Of a DNA stretch of 64,000 nt, positions 1-8,756 are shown in pieces. A program made the translations under genes and the position numbers. Source of the DNA: JAMWDF01 sp964645405 (GTDB taxonomy: Bacteria; Ratteibacteria; UBA8468; B48-G9; DSTR01); the NCBI GenBank assembly GCA_964645405.1, contig CAZYCA010000034.1, forward strand, positions 62,001 through 126,000, in the 5' to 3' direction. Within the stretch, counting starts at the first letter, position 1, and the number at the start of each line of letters is the position of its first letter. The notes under the pieces were generated by a model. The model ran no database searches, had not been told where the DNA came from, and saw only the letters and a list, made by a program, of their open reading frames with translations.

Positions 1-305
1 AGAAAGTTAGTGATGACCACCCCTGCCTGTAAGCGGGCTTTTTTTTCCTGTGTCTGGATAGAGATTACCTGGTTAAGTTTCTCCAGAGAAATAATAGCTC
101 CATCCCTGGCAACCCGTCCGCCGACAGTACCGGTACCTCCTCCAGAAACAGTCAGAGGTATTTTTTCCCGGACACATTCTTGCACCACCTCCACCACCTC
201 TGCTTCATTTTCCGGCAGATAAAGGCTTTCTGCCTGCGACTGACGGAAGTTGGAGGAATCTTCCAGGTAGGAAAGAATCTCTTCCCGTCCCTTTTTAACA
301 ACCAT
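1..305 (-). CDS. FAD-binding oxidase, GlcD-like (N-terminal part)
   Basis: The first 101 codons of a gene that runs off the left edge. The frame starts at ATG 305 after a good AGGAGG-type ribosome site, and the ATG shares its A with the TGA stop of the upstream gene, so translation is probably coupled. The visible protein is the start of a PCMH-type FAD-binding domain: an N-terminal helix, then the pyrophosphate-binding loop SGGGTGTVGGRVAR near residues 48-61, then a segment ending in LQAGV, as in glycolate/lactate oxidase GlcD and FAD-linked oxidases of the vanillyl-alcohol oxidase superfamily. These enzymes oxidise 2-hydroxy acids or similar substrates with FAD. Substrate and C-terminal half cannot be seen. 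It is the last visible member of the minus-strand string with two QueG-like iron-sulfur proteins, which could accept its electrons; that link is inference. Confidence 0.8.
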   Translation of the reverse strand, partial: MVVKKGREEILSYLEDSSNFRQSQAESLYLPENEAEVVEVVQECVREKIPLTVSGGGTGTVGGRVARDGAIISLEKLNQVISIQTQEKKARLQAGVVITNF

Positions 306-1369
306 CAACTTTCCTCCTGGAGCACTGTAGGTCTACCTTTCTTGTCCAGTAGCCACCGTGGCCTTTTAATAAACGGACCGCCCTTGAAAATCTGTTTAAT
401 GTCTTTTTTCTTTTCCAGGTAATGGAAACAGCTGCGCATACAACCCCGGGAGCCTCCTATCCCCAAGCCTCCCTGCCCCCAGAACTGAATATAGTGATGA
501 CCTTCAATGATGTATCCAGAAGGAAATTCTGCAGTTTTGCGCCAGCGGCCAGTAGACAAGGGCACACAGAACTTGTAGGCACATTCCTCACTTATTTGTT
601 GCTCTAAAACATCAAAACTGTATCCGGGCATAGCGTGAGGGATAAAAGGAGAAACTCTGGGGTCTCCGCCGTGATACATCAACGTACACTTACCGAAATC
701 AACATCAGCCCAGCGGTAGGTTTTGTCTTCAATCTTGATTTCCACATACTTACCTTCTTTGATATGGGGAATGGCTCCGGGGCATCCTTTTACACAGGCC
801 ATATCCAGTTTGCAGATAGAATTTGGCTCCACCAGCTGGTCAGGTTCCAGCTCTAAATCAGTAAGAATGGCTGCCAGCCTCTGTCTCGGTCCGAATTCTC
901 TTGTCAGGAAAACTTTAGACCAGCCAATCTCTCCCAGACCAGCTGCTACCCCGGCAATACGAATAGCTAAATTTACTTCAGGTGTCGGCTGTCCTGGCCG
1001 CAAGGGTCTCACATCAGGTGGGTCCTTCTCGTTTGTCATCCCGGAAAACACAGGGCAGGCTTCATAACCAAAGTTCTCTATATAACAGGCAGTCTCATAC
1101 AAAGGTAACTGCAAAAAATAGGTGTTGAGAAGTCCAGAGTAATCAAAGTAAGAATAATTTGGCCAGTAGGTACCTTCTTCAATACCTCTCCATCCACCAC
1201 GGACAATCCGCCGTCCAACAACAATAACAGAACGAACCTCCGGGAAGATACTGGCAGGATGCATTCTTTTTGGAGCATCCTTGAACCTTTCAATATTCGC
1301 CACGCCAAAAAGGTCCAGTCCCCGGGATAAGGCATACTCTCTTATTTGTTGCTTGTCTGGTTTAGCCAT
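305..1369 (-). CDS. QueG-like double 4Fe-4S cluster protein, copy 1
   Basis: A 354-residue cytoplasmic protein related to epoxyqueuosine reductase QueG, a cobalamin and two-cluster enzyme. Seen: the N-terminal QueG-like start GLDLFGVANIERF (17-29), the family segment GLGEIGWSKVFLTREFGPRQ (144-163) followed by LTDLELEPD, a cysteine group C186/C192/C196 ending in CP, and a late pair C310/C314 before HYLEK. The second cluster region is altered: an insertion of about 80 residues with C228, C263 and C268 separates the usual ferredoxin-like motifs. A paralogue lies directly upstream, so neither is likely to be the housekeeping tRNA enzyme. They may be corrinoid or iron-sulfur reductases working with the GlcD-like oxidase. 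ATG 1369 follows AGGGGA. Substrate unknown. Confidence 0.72.
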   Translation of the reverse strand: MAKPDKQQIREYALSRGLDLFGVANIERFKDAPKRMHPASIFPEVRSVIVVGRRIVRGGWRGIEEGTYWPNYSYFDYSGLLNTYFLQLPLYETACYIENFGYEACPVFSGMTNEKDPPDVRPLRPGQPTPEVNLAIRIAGVAAGLGEIGWSKVFLTREFGPRQRLAAILTDLELEPDQLVEPNSICKLDMACVKGCPGAIPHIKEGKYVEIKIEDKTYRWADVDFGKCTLMYHGGDPRVSPFIPHAMPGYSFDVLEQQISEECAYKFCVPLSTGRWRKTAEFPSGYIIEGHHYIQFWGQGGLGIGGSRGCMRSCFHYLEKKKDIKQIFKGGPFIKRPRWLLDKKGRPTVLQEES

Positions 1370-1378
1370 GTTTTTCCC

Positions 1379-2224
1379 CTAAATTTTGAACAGGTCCACT
1401 GTTCTTTCTACCACCCATGGTTCTCTTATCTGGAAAGGTAACTGGAAAAGATTGTTTACCCGGCCTGATTTTTCCAGGTTATGCACACATCTACGGATAC
1501 AGACAGCTGCCAGCCGGTCAGGTCTCCCGGCAGGATGATAGGGATTGACTGTGGCTCCATTTTTACACTGGGAGCAAATCTGGTAATCAATTTCCGCTAC
1601 CTTCATCCTTTTTCCTGCAATCTCCATTTCTTTCTCACCCTTTCTGGCACCTAACGGACAGAAAAAATCACACTTCCCGGGACCAGGACAAATACTTTCC
1701 TTTAGAAGGTCATCCGGTTCTATCACCGCATCTGTCAGAATCATCTGCAGTCGCTGTCTGGGACCAAATTCCCTGGTAAGGAAAACTCCACAGTAACCAA
1801 TCTCACCCAGACCAGCCCGCACAGCCGCATCATCAAAATCCAGCATAACATTGGGCGCGGGATTTCCCGGCTTGACCTTCACACCCATAGGTGGAACCTC
1901 AGGTGGTAGATTCGGTAAAGGTACTGCTTCCCACCCGTTATCTTCCAGATACTCAGCTACCTGGAAAGTGGTCAATGCCAGAAATCTGTCAGCCAGCCAT
2001 GCCTGACCAAAGGCAATGTAATTATGGAAATTAGTACCCTCTTCTACCCCGCGCAGTGTCCCCCGGGTAATGCGGCGACCAATAAGAATAACAGTTTTTG
2101 TTTCCGGGAAGATAGCCCGCGGATGTTTTTCCAGGGGTAACTGGTCAAACCTTTCCACAGGAGCAAAACCAATCAAATCAGCCCCTGCCTGCCTGGCAAA
2201 TTCTTCTATATTTTGTTTCTCCAC
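1379..2224 (-). CDS. QueG-like 4Fe-4S protein, copy 2
   Basis: A 281-residue paralogue of the next gene downstream. I chose GTG 2224 because GGGAGGG lies five to six bases upstream and because the protein then aligns from its first residues with copy 1; a longer frame from GTG 2278 would overlap the ThuA-like gene. Seen: ADLIGFAPVERF near the start, GLGEIGYCGVFLTREFGPRQ in the middle, then three cysteine groups (CPGPGKCDFFCP, CSQC, CIRRC followed by VHNLEK). The same order occurs in the QueG/reductive-dehalogenase-like family, where the N-terminal half binds corrinoid and the cysteines carry two 4Fe-4S clusters. It lacks the long insertion of copy 1. Gap to copy 1 is 9 bases. Reaction unknown. 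Confidence 0.72.
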   Translation of the reverse strand: MEKQNIEEFARQAGADLIGFAPVERFDQLPLEKHPRAIFPETKTVILIGRRITRGTLRGVEEGTNFHNYIAFGQAWLADRFLALTTFQVAEYLEDNGWEAVPLPNLPPEVPPMGVKVKPGNPAPNVMLDFDDAAVRAGLGEIGYCGVFLTREFGPRQRLQMILTDAVIEPDDLLKESICPGPGKCDFFCPLGARKGEKEMEIAGKRMKVAEIDYQICSQCKNGATVNPYHPAGRPDRLAAVCIRRCVHNLEKSGRVNNLFQLPFQIREPWVVERTVDLFKI

Positions 2225-2250
2225 TTTTCCCTCCCGATAGGTTAAAAATT

Positions 2251-2997
2251 TTATCTTTTCTCTTTCCCTTTTACCCACAGCACACAGTTTAAAAGTAGTT
2301 TCAAACCTTCACCTGTGGGTGGCTGTTCCATATTCCTGGGACCCAGGCCAAGGTTGGGGGCGACCAGGACAACCCGACCCTGGTTCCACTGACCAGCCAC
2401 GACAGCAGCAGCCCCGGTATCTTTTCTGATAAAGACAACCTGCCCTTTTTCTCCGGACTTAATCTCTGGCATATCAAAAAGAACCTTGATTTCCCCCTGG
2501 ATACCAGAAGCTAACGGATGAGTGCCATCAAACACCTTAAGGTCCACATACCTGGTAGTCATAGGACCTACTCCCCTGGTAAAAGAATCAAGATAGCTAT
2601 CACCCTGACCGCAACCGCTTCCAATTTCAGGGAAAACAGGATTCCGGGACCAGACACGTCTCCAGCCAATCGCTTCATGCAGGAGAATTATACCACCACC
2701 GTTTTCTACAAAGTGACGTAGCCTCATTCGTAACTGGCTTTCCTCCTCCTGGAAACCATAGACGCAGGGAATGATTAACACCTTTATTTTCTTCAGTGTT
2801 TCCTCATCAAGATTCTCCAGGTAACAGACCTGGTTTTCGTATCCGTTTTCTTCCAGAGCCAGTTTAATTCCTTCGTAACCCAGAATTGCTTTTTTCGGGT
2901 CAGCAGTAGGCCGAAAATAGATACCGATATCCGGCTGGGTCTGGCTACCTGCCACCAGTGGACTTAAAAATAAAATAGAAATCAAAAAAAGTCTCAC
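2251..2997 (-). CDS. Secreted ThuA-like / glutamine-amidotransferase-fold protein
   Basis: 248 residues with an N-terminal signal peptide (RLFLISILFLSPLVAGS). The body has the alternating beta-alpha pattern of the class I glutamine-amidotransferase-like fold used by ThuA-type (trehalose utilisation) proteins: KVLIIPCVYGF, LRHFVENGGGIILLHEAIGW, then DGTHPLASGI and a late QGRVVLVAPNLGLG strand. The HPL segment after the GGG-turn is typical of ThuA-like proteins in Planctomycetes/Verrucomicrobia-type sugar loci, where no catalytic activity is settled. Start is GTG 2997 with GAAGGA upstream. It lies between the regulator (21-base gap) and the QueG-like pair and is read with them. A carbohydrate-related role follows only from context. 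Confidence 0.7.
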   Translation of the reverse strand: MRLFLISILFLSPLVAGSQTQPDIGIYFRPTADPKKAILGYEGIKLALEENGYENQVCYLENLDEETLKKIKVLIIPCVYGFQEEESQLRMRLRHFVENGGGIILLHEAIGWRRVWSRNPVFPEIGSGCGQGDSYLDSFTRGVGPMTTRYVDLKVFDGTHPLASGIQGEIKVLFDMPEIKSGEKGQVVFIRKDTGAAAVVAGQWNQGRVVLVAPNLGLGPRNMEQPPTGEGLKLLLNCVLWVKGKEKR

Positions 2998-3018
2998 CTT
3001 TTTCTTTCCTTCAGGAAC

Positions 3019-4131
3019 TCACATCGCAGAAAAAAAACTGGTAAAACGGAAACGTTCTTTACGAACCGGAAGAATTACAGTTCTGCCCGGCGGTTTACCA
3101 GTCTTATTTTTTTCTCTCAGCCTGCGGAGAAGTATTTCTGCTGCCTCCCATCCAATCTGGTGCGCGGGCTGGTGAAGAAAAGTAATGATGTATTTACCAG
3201 GAGTAAGCAGGGAAGGTCTATCAAAAGCCATAATTCTTGGCCATTTTTTCCCGGCTGGCTGGCTGTTCAACACAGCCACCAAATCTAAGGTAGTAGATTC
3301 ATTTGCCGAGACAAACCCATCCGCACCGTCGCGTGTCAGCTGGTATAACTTTTCTTTATACCCCGGCGATGATTTCTCCAGAATATATCTTTTTTTCACA
3401 GGCAGGTTATGCTCTAAAAGTACCTCTCTGTAGCCAATCAATCTTTCTGCACTGTTAGGTGAAGAAAGATGCTGACAGAGGAAAACAATTTTCCTGCAAC
3501 CTTCTTGAATCAGTGCAGTAGTAGCCTGTCTGGCAGCTGAGATATTGTCTGTTTTCACCACATCAGCCCTTAACCCGGCAACAGGTCCAGATGCCAGAAC
3601 AAAGGGAATTTTCTTTCCCAGTAGTAGTTGCCGGTAAGGATGGGATTTAGAATTGTAACCAGGGCAGGCCACAACTCCAGCGACCCTTCTTTCTGCAAAC
3701 ATCTCCAGATATGCTTTCTCTTTCTCCGGCTGACCATCGTAATTTCCAAGGATGACATGATAACCATGCCTGCGGCAATAATCTTCTACACCTCTGATAA
3801 TGCCGGCATAAACAGAAACTGTGACTGAAGGAACTAAAACTCCGATTGCCTGGTTAAGCCTCCGGAGATGATAAATTTTTCTCCGGAAGTCAGAACTGGT
3901 AGTATCTGCCGGATGGGTGACAAAAGTTCCCCTTCCTGGCACCCGCAAAAGATACCCGTCAGCAGTCAGTAAATCCAGAGCCTTTCTCAGAGTTTCCCGG
4001 CTGGTTTTAAATTTAGTTGCCAGTTGCGGTTCTGGAAGAAGTCTGCTGCCAGTTTTTAACCGACCAGTTTCTATATCCTGACGCAGCTTTTTCTCAATGG
4101 ATAAATAGACCGGCGTAACCCTGATAACCAT
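3019..4131 (-). CDS. GntR/LacI hybrid transcriptional regulator
   Basis: 370 residues. Residues 5-75 form a GntR-type winged helix: an N-terminal segment like YLSIEKKLRQDIETGRL, the recognition helix region SRETLRKALDLL, and the wing GYLLRVPGRGTFV. Residues 95-370 are a LacI/periplasmic-binding-like effector domain (IGVLVPSVTVSVYAGIIRGV, IVFLCQHLSSPNSAERLIGY, late FLHQPAHQIGWEAAEILL). This architecture matches AraR-like sugar repressors. It sits inside the pseudopilin-glycosidase-ThuA string and probably senses a sugar made by that locus. ATG 4131 lies only 6 bases after the -10 box of its own promoter (4138-4166) and has no Shine-Dalgarno sequence, so its message is probably leaderless. An operator was not identified. 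Confidence 0.88.
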   Translation of the reverse strand: MVIRVTPVYLSIEKKLRQDIETGRLKTGSRLLPEPQLATKFKTSRETLRKALDLLTADGYLLRVPGRGTFVTHPADTTSSDFRRKIYHLRRLNQAIGVLVPSVTVSVYAGIIRGVEDYCRRHGYHVILGNYDGQPEKEKAYLEMFAERRVAGVVACPGYNSKSHPYRQLLLGKKIPFVLASGPVAGLRADVVKTDNISAARQATTALIQEGCRKIVFLCQHLSSPNSAERLIGYREVLLEHNLPVKKRYILEKSSPGYKEKLYQLTRDGADGFVSANESTTLDLVAVLNSQPAGKKWPRIMAFDRPSLLTPGKYIITFLHQPAHQIGWEAAEILLRRLREKNKTGKPPGRTVILPVRKERFRFTSFFSAM

Positions 4132-4137
4132 GCCATG

Positions 4138-4166
4138 AGTTTACTCCGCTGGAAGGAAATTGTCAA
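4138..4166 (-). promoter_or_regulatory. Sigma70-type promoter for the GntR/LacI gene
   Basis: On the minus strand, -35 TTGACA (4161-4166), a 17-base spacer, and -10 TAAACT (4138-4143). The expected transcription start falls at about the A of the ATG at 4131, with no ribosome site between, which predicts a leaderless message. Confidence 0.6.
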
Positions 4167-4181
4167 CCAGCCGCGTGAAAA

Positions 4182-7148
4182 TTATTCTGTAATTTCTTTA
4201 AGAAGTTGCTGGAAGACGCCTCCTTCAAAATAGACCACTACTTTCCCATCAAATTGTTGCGGTGGTAAATCAGGAAGATAAGCATTCAACCCGAAGTCAA
4301 AACTTATACTTTTTCCTGCGGCAAGAGCAGGAAAGGAAACAATGGGTTTTTTCCAGAATTCACGCAGAGAAATCCCGGTTACCATCAGTTTTCCGCAGAT
4401 TGTTTTCTCCTGGGAGTTATTCGTCAGGTTGACCCGCAGAAAATACTGCTTGTTGGGACCTGTTACTACACTGGTCTTCAAAACAATAGCTGGCTTCATT
4501 CTGAGGGAAGAAATAATCTGGCTGGTTTTTTCCAGCTGCTCCTGCGGACCGATAAGGTAATTTAAACTGTTGGTAAGCAGAACTGATTCCTTATCCGGGT
4601 AGGGGTTACCCATGATATCAAGGAACTTTACCTTTTCCGGTAAAAAAATTTTTGTTTCCAGGACCTGGTTATCTTTCGTCCAGAGAACCAGAGCAAACCG
4701 TTTTTCATCTTTCAGGAGAAAACTTTTCAAATCTGGATGAAGTTGCAGCTCGTCCACCCCGTGAAAACCATCCAGAAGCTGGGACATAATAGCGTAACCA
4801 ACCATATTAGGCTTCAGTGCTCCATCATACTCGAAACCACATTTATATTTATCCAGCTGCCGGAAATCACCACCAGGGTAACGGGCATCGTAAAGGTTGA
4901 ATCCCTGACCACCAGACCAGGCCATAGCATAAACTGGTTCCTGAAGTATTGTTTCTGTCACTTCCTGATACCAGGGAATTTCTCTTGTCTCTATGTAATC
5001 AGGAGTTTCAATGGTCCGGTACATGGAAACCTGCCAGCGATATTCCACATTGAGTACCGGTTTGCTGTATTTTCTGGAAAACTCCTTTAACCGCTGACCC
5101 TGTTCTTTTGTCCGGGCATAATCAGATATACCATCAAAAAAATCAAAGGCGCCGGCTTTTTCCAGGGCAGGCAACCAGTAAGGATAATATCCCCCGTGAA
5201 TGAAAATCCGGCAGTCAGGGTTAGCTTTTTTCGCTGCCAGATAAGAGGTCTTTATTAAATCAGCATATTCCTCAGGCTTCATATAATGATAAGGCTCATC
5301 CACTATAAGCCAGCTGGTAATCTTGCCCCGGTAATGCTGGACTACTTTTTCTACAAAATTAGCCCAGGCTTTCCGGGAAAAAGTGAAAGGCTTGCTGGGA
5401 ATTCTCGGACCAGAACAACTGATAGCATCATCAGCCGCAGGGTTTCTTGCCCAGGACGGGATACCATTTGCCTGGTGTCCGATGTCCAGGTTGGCAACAA
5501 TATCCATATCAAGTTCTCTGGCTAACTCTACTCTTTTATCAGTCCAGACAAATTCTCCTGGTTTTGGTTCCATACTTCTCCATATCTGGAGAAGTTCGTT
5601 GGAACAACTCAAGGTTACTGTCCGACGTATACCAGCCCGGCTCATAATGGCTAAAGGTTCTGGCGCCAGAGTAATGTAAGCGCCAAAGGTATGGTGCATC
5701 CTTGCTGGTGGTCTGGGCACCACAGAAAAGACATATTCCTGGAGGGGTAGCTTTATTGGAGGAGAACTGGAAGTGATTTCGCCCCTGATTACCAGACGAA
5801 AACACCCGGTTAGACCGGTATTTAAATCAAGATTTTTCTCTGCGGTAGACCGGGCAGCAATAGCCCAGTCGGTAATGTTCTTATTCAGGACAACACGGTC
5901 AAAGTAATCAAAAACCTGATAGGAAACATTAAGTTTTGCTCCCTGGCTCTGATAATTTCTGGCTAAAATTATGAACTCCGCTGGCTGGTCCAGGTAAAAC
6001 ACGCGACCTATAGCCTGCCAGTGAACACCAATTTCCACCGGAGCTGACGGAAGAAAATTATCTCTTTTTTCTGCGGAAAGGCTCAGAGCATCCAGGTATA
6101 ATGTAGCTTCTTTTTTTGCTGTGGCTGAAAGAGAGAGAAAATAACCCCGGTTATCCTGAAGAGTCTTAAACTCCATCAAAACAGGCTGCCAGTTTTCTTC
6201 CACGGTTGTCTTAACCTGACTTACCGTTGCCTTTGGTTCATAAGCCTGGCTCACAGTAATGGTTAAATCAACCGGTTCACTGGCCCGGAAAAGACCCCGG
6301 AAATAATATTTCTTTTCCGGATGCAGCTTCAGAATTTTATGAAGAAGCTGGAACAAGGTAGGCAAATTCTCACTATCACCCTGAAAACGCTGGGCATAAG
6401 GAAAAAGCTTCAGTGCCAGACACCTTTCTCCTTCTGCCGGGTTTCTTTTCTCCCAGAAATCTGGAAGCAGGCTGTAGCACTGCTGATAGGAAGTGGACCA
6501 GAAGTAACTGCCAATTCCTACCTCAAAACTTCCGTTCTCCAGCCAGTTATCAGGTTCTTTCTCCCGGGGAAAAAGCGGGAAACCAGGGAAAAATTCTCCT
6601 GGCTGGTTCATTTCATTCATAATGAAGGTTAAATCAACTGTTGCTGATTCTGGATCAGACTTCACATCTTTTAACTGACTGCTCAGGTAAAGGCGGTCAA
6701 TCTGAAAACGGAAGTTAAAACTTTCTGCTGCCAGCCAGATCGTCTGAAAAGGGTTGGCTGCCTTAAGGACCAGGGAAGCAGAAATTCCAGGCTTAATTTT
6801 CTTAATGGTAAGCAGGTCTGAGGTTTCACCCAGTCCCACCCTGATTTTCAGGCTCTGTCCTTCCGGAAAATCGTCCTGATTCGGACCTATCTTGACCCAG
6901 ACAACATATTCACCTGCAGGTAAAAGTTGTTCCAGGGTTTTACTGAGCCTGCCGTAAGACGCTGGCTGCTGGGGAACTTTTACTTCCACAACTGCCTGGC
7001 CACTGGCTGCCGCTTCCTTTTTCACCTGATAGTAAGGACTTTCTCTTACCATTTCTTCTGCCTCAAGAAAGCGACGGTAGAAAGCAGATTGCGCCTGGAT
7101 ACCATAAAGAAAAAAGAAGAAAACTGTTCCCAGCAAAAGTTTCTTCAT
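4182..7148 (-). CDS. Very large secreted glycoside-hydrolase-like protein
   Basis: 988 residues with a clear signal peptide (KKLLLGTVFFFFLYGIQAQS). Residues to about 500 look like beta-sandwich domains (two carbohydrate-binding-like repeats, the second starting near WLENGSFEVG, then an Ig-like linker). From about 500 a TIM-barrel-like domain follows: KITSWLIVDEPYHY places a candidate acid/base Glu near residue 617, KPVLNVEYRW a candidate nucleophile Glu near 700, and YAMAWSGGQGFNLYDARYPGG closes the barrel. A C-terminal beta domain follows. The layout fits clan GH-A beta-glycosidases but I cannot assign a family. It starts 12 bases after a pseudopilin gene without a good ribosome site, so it is probably translationally coupled, and ends just upstream of the regulator promoter. 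Likely exported for attack on an outside polysaccharide. Confidence 0.72.
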   Translation of the reverse strand: MKKLLLGTVFFFFLYGIQAQSAFYRRFLEAEEMVRESPYYQVKKEAAASGQAVVEVKVPQQPASYGRLSKTLEQLLPAGEYVVWVKIGPNQDDFPEGQSLKIRVGLGETSDLLTIKKIKPGISASLVLKAANPFQTIWLAAESFNFRFQIDRLYLSSQLKDVKSDPESATVDLTFIMNEMNQPGEFFPGFPLFPREKEPDNWLENGSFEVGIGSYFWSTSYQQCYSLLPDFWEKRNPAEGERCLALKLFPYAQRFQGDSENLPTLFQLLHKILKLHPEKKYYFRGLFRASEPVDLTITVSQAYEPKATVSQVKTTVEENWQPVLMEFKTLQDNRGYFLSLSATAKKEATLYLDALSLSAEKRDNFLPSAPVEIGVHWQAIGRVFYLDQPAEFIILARNYQSQGAKLNVSYQVFDYFDRVVLNKNITDWAIAARSTAEKNLDLNTGLTGCFRLVIRGEITSSSPPIKLPLQEYVFSVVPRPPARMHHTFGAYITLAPEPLAIMSRAGIRRTVTLSCSNELLQIWRSMEPKPGEFVWTDKRVELARELDMDIVANLDIGHQANGIPSWARNPAADDAISCSGPRIPSKPFTFSRKAWANFVEKVVQHYRGKITSWLIVDEPYHYMKPEEYADLIKTSYLAAKKANPDCRIFIHGGYYPYWLPALEKAGAFDFFDGISDYARTKEQGQRLKEFSRKYSKPVLNVEYRWQVSMYRTIETPDYIETREIPWYQEVTETILQEPVYAMAWSGGQGFNLYDARYPGGDFRQLDKYKCGFEYDGALKPNMVGYAIMSQLLDGFHGVDELQLHPDLKSFLLKDEKRFALVLWTKDNQVLETKIFLPEKVKFLDIMGNPYPDKESVLLTNSLNYLIGPQEQLEKTSQIISSLRMKPAIVLKTSVVTGPNKQYFLRVNLTNNSQEKTICGKLMVTGISLREFWKKPIVSFPALAAGKSISFDFGLNAYLPDLPPQQFDGKVVVYFEGGVFQQLLKEITE

Positions 7149-7160
7149 TTTTCGTCAATT

Positions 7161-7868
7161 TTAAGGTAGATACCAGAAGCGCTGGTCCTTACTTACCTTC
7201 ACCGAGAGCCATTCCACATGTCCGTCGTAAAAAAGGTAGTTGTAACCGTCATTGTGGAGGGTCTGACCAGGACTCTGTCCGTAGTACTGGCTATAAACTG
7301 GTGACCAGGGTGAAAAAATTGCTGCCATACAGTAAGGAAGACCACGACCTTCATCATCAGTGTTGCCTCTCATATTACCTTCCGTGAGAACAATAAGATA
7401 GGATTCTGCATGTTTCTTAAAAACTGTGGAGAGCCAGCCATCAGTGATACCGGGATATCTCGCATTCCAGGCATAATCCAGCCGTAAATCAAAATCTCCA
7501 GTATAAAAATTGGCATTGGAATTACCAGTTTTCGTAGGTGTATCATAACTTGTTTTCGGGTACTCCCAGCCAGGACAGATCAAAACATCAGGATTCTTCA
7601 GGTAGCCAAGAGAAATAACTGCGTTTGCCCAGGTGGGCCGCAAATCAGTTGCCTTGGAGCCAACATAAGCCCGGTAAATAAATCCTTCATTGTCCTGCCA
7701 GTACATGGAGAGAGCCAGGTAAATCTGTTTCAGGTTGCTCATACAGGTAGCCTGAAGAGCCTTGGCTCTGGCTTTGGAAAGGGCTGGCAGAAGCATAGCC
7801 GCCAGAATAGCAATAATGGCAATCACCACTAAAAGTTCAATCAGGGTAAAACCAGAAATCTTTCTCAT
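7161..7868 (-). CDS. Pseudopilin with H-X9-DG C-terminus, copy 2
   Basis: 235 residues from ATG 7868, chosen because GGAGGTG lies just upstream and because MRKISGFTLIELLVV is the expected short prepilin leader; the frame is open further upstream but that part is not prepilin-like. Seen: the type IV prepilin cleavage/methylation site (G before FTLIELLVVIAI), one N-terminal hydrophobic helix, an early Cys segment ATCMSNLKQIYLA, and near the C-terminus the motif H-N-DGYNYLFYDGHVEWL (H-X9-DG class). Such proteins are processed by a prepilin peptidase and assemble at the inner membrane. In Lentisphaerae-like genomes they are abundant in sugar-utilisation loci. Copy 1 lies 70 bases upstream. A weak 6-bp hairpin (7920-7938) sits between them. 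Function in substrate handling is inference. Confidence 0.88.
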   Translation of the reverse strand: MRKISGFTLIELLVVIAIIAILAAMLLPALSKARAKALQATCMSNLKQIYLALSMYWQDNEGFIYRAYVGSKATDLRPTWANAVISLGYLKNPDVLICPGWEYPKTSYDTPTKTGNSNANFYTGDFDLRLDYAWNARYPGITDGWLSTVFKKHAESYLIVLTEGNMRGNTDDEGRGLPYCMAAIFSPWSPVYSQYYGQSPGQTLHNDGYNYLFYDGHVEWLSVKVSKDQRFWYLP

Positions 7869-7938
7869 TTCCCACCTCCATCTATTTATCTCTCCGCGTC
7901 CCGTACCCTTACCTTCCTCATCTCCTTCAGGCGGAGAT

Positions 7939-8592
7939 TTATTTATACCAGCAGGTACCAGTAACACTGGTATCTTCTAACCTGGTCAACTCTGCATGAC
8001 CATCAAGAAAACCCATCATGCATCTATCCTGATGGATAGGCCAGGGCAGGTAATTACTGCCAGTAATAGTTTTGGCTGTGGTGGTACTGGTGCAGGCATT
8101 AACCCAGGGCCATGGTTCATTCAGCTTGCGCCTGCTTTCTGTGATATAAATCATTCTGGCTGCCCCAATTTTAGGATACTTAATCTCCATCGCCGCCTTG
8201 GTTGTCTGGCCTAATTCCCAGTAAACACCATAACTGTATCTATTGGTGGGAGCACCGGCAGTGGTATAACCTATACCATCTCTGTAGGAAGGACACCAGA
8301 AAGTCTGAAGATTCCTGACATAACCGCCGTCATAAAGATGACTCAGGTATCCATTTTTACCAGCCCCGCCTCGGGGACCATCAGCCTGATAGGGAAGGAA
8401 ACCATTCCAGTCGTTAGCATAAAGGTGGGCACCTAAAACAATCTGTTTCAGGTTATTCAAACAGCTTGCCTGCCTGGCTTTTTCCCTGGCCTGACCGAGG
8501 ACCGGCAAAAGCAAAGCTGCTAAAATAGCGATGATGGCAATCACCACTAAAAGTTCAATCAGGGTAAAACCAGTCTCACTCTTCTGTGACAT
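7939..8592 (-). CDS. Pseudopilin with H-X9-DG C-terminus, copy 1
   Basis: 217 residues from ATG 8592, which follows AAAGGAGG at good spacing; a longer frame from 8637 is ruled out because it begins inside the -10 box of the promoter. Seen: short basic leader MSQKSETG, the prepilin site before FTLIELLVVIAI, a hydrophobic helix, ASCLNNLKQIVLGAHLYAND, and a C-terminal H-QDRCMMGFL-DG stretch (H-X9-DG). It shares the N-terminal 45 residues almost exactly with copy 2 but differs afterwards, as expected for minor pilin-like proteins with distinct surface domains. It is the first gene of the minus-strand catabolic string. Confidence 0.88.
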   Translation of the reverse strand: MSQKSETGFTLIELLVVIAIIAILAALLLPVLGQAREKARQASCLNNLKQIVLGAHLYANDWNGFLPYQADGPRGGAGKNGYLSHLYDGGYVRNLQTFWCPSYRDGIGYTTAGAPTNRYSYGVYWELGQTTKAAMEIKYPKIGAARMIYITESRRKLNEPWPWVNACTSTTTAKTITGSNYLPWPIHQDRCMMGFLDGHAELTRLEDTSVTGTCWYK

Positions 8593-8635
8593 TTTGCGCC
8601 TCCTTTTTTTCGCGATAAATGAACACTTTTGCTCC

Positions 8636-8664
8636 ATTTTACACTGTCAGGGACAGAATGTCAA
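8636..8664 (-). promoter_or_regulatory. Consensus promoter of the pseudopilin-led operon
   Basis: Minus strand: -35 TTGACA (8659-8664), 17-base spacer, -10 TAAAAT (8636-8641). Predicted start near 8629 leaves a 37-base leader with a good AGGAGG before ATG 8592. A perfect -35, good -10 and perfect spacing suggest strong expression unless repressed. Confidence 0.65.
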
Positions 8665-8756
8665 ATTTCTAATCAGACAAAGATAGACAATATCACTGCT
8701 CTGGAGTATGCCATCTTTCCTGTGGTATCCTTAAACCTCTTACGGAAAGGGAAAAA

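Noticed and set aside
1379..2278. Longer start of QueG-like copy 2 at GTG 2278
   Set aside because: Overlaps the ThuA-like gene, while GTG 2224 has a strong ribosome site and aligns with copy 1.
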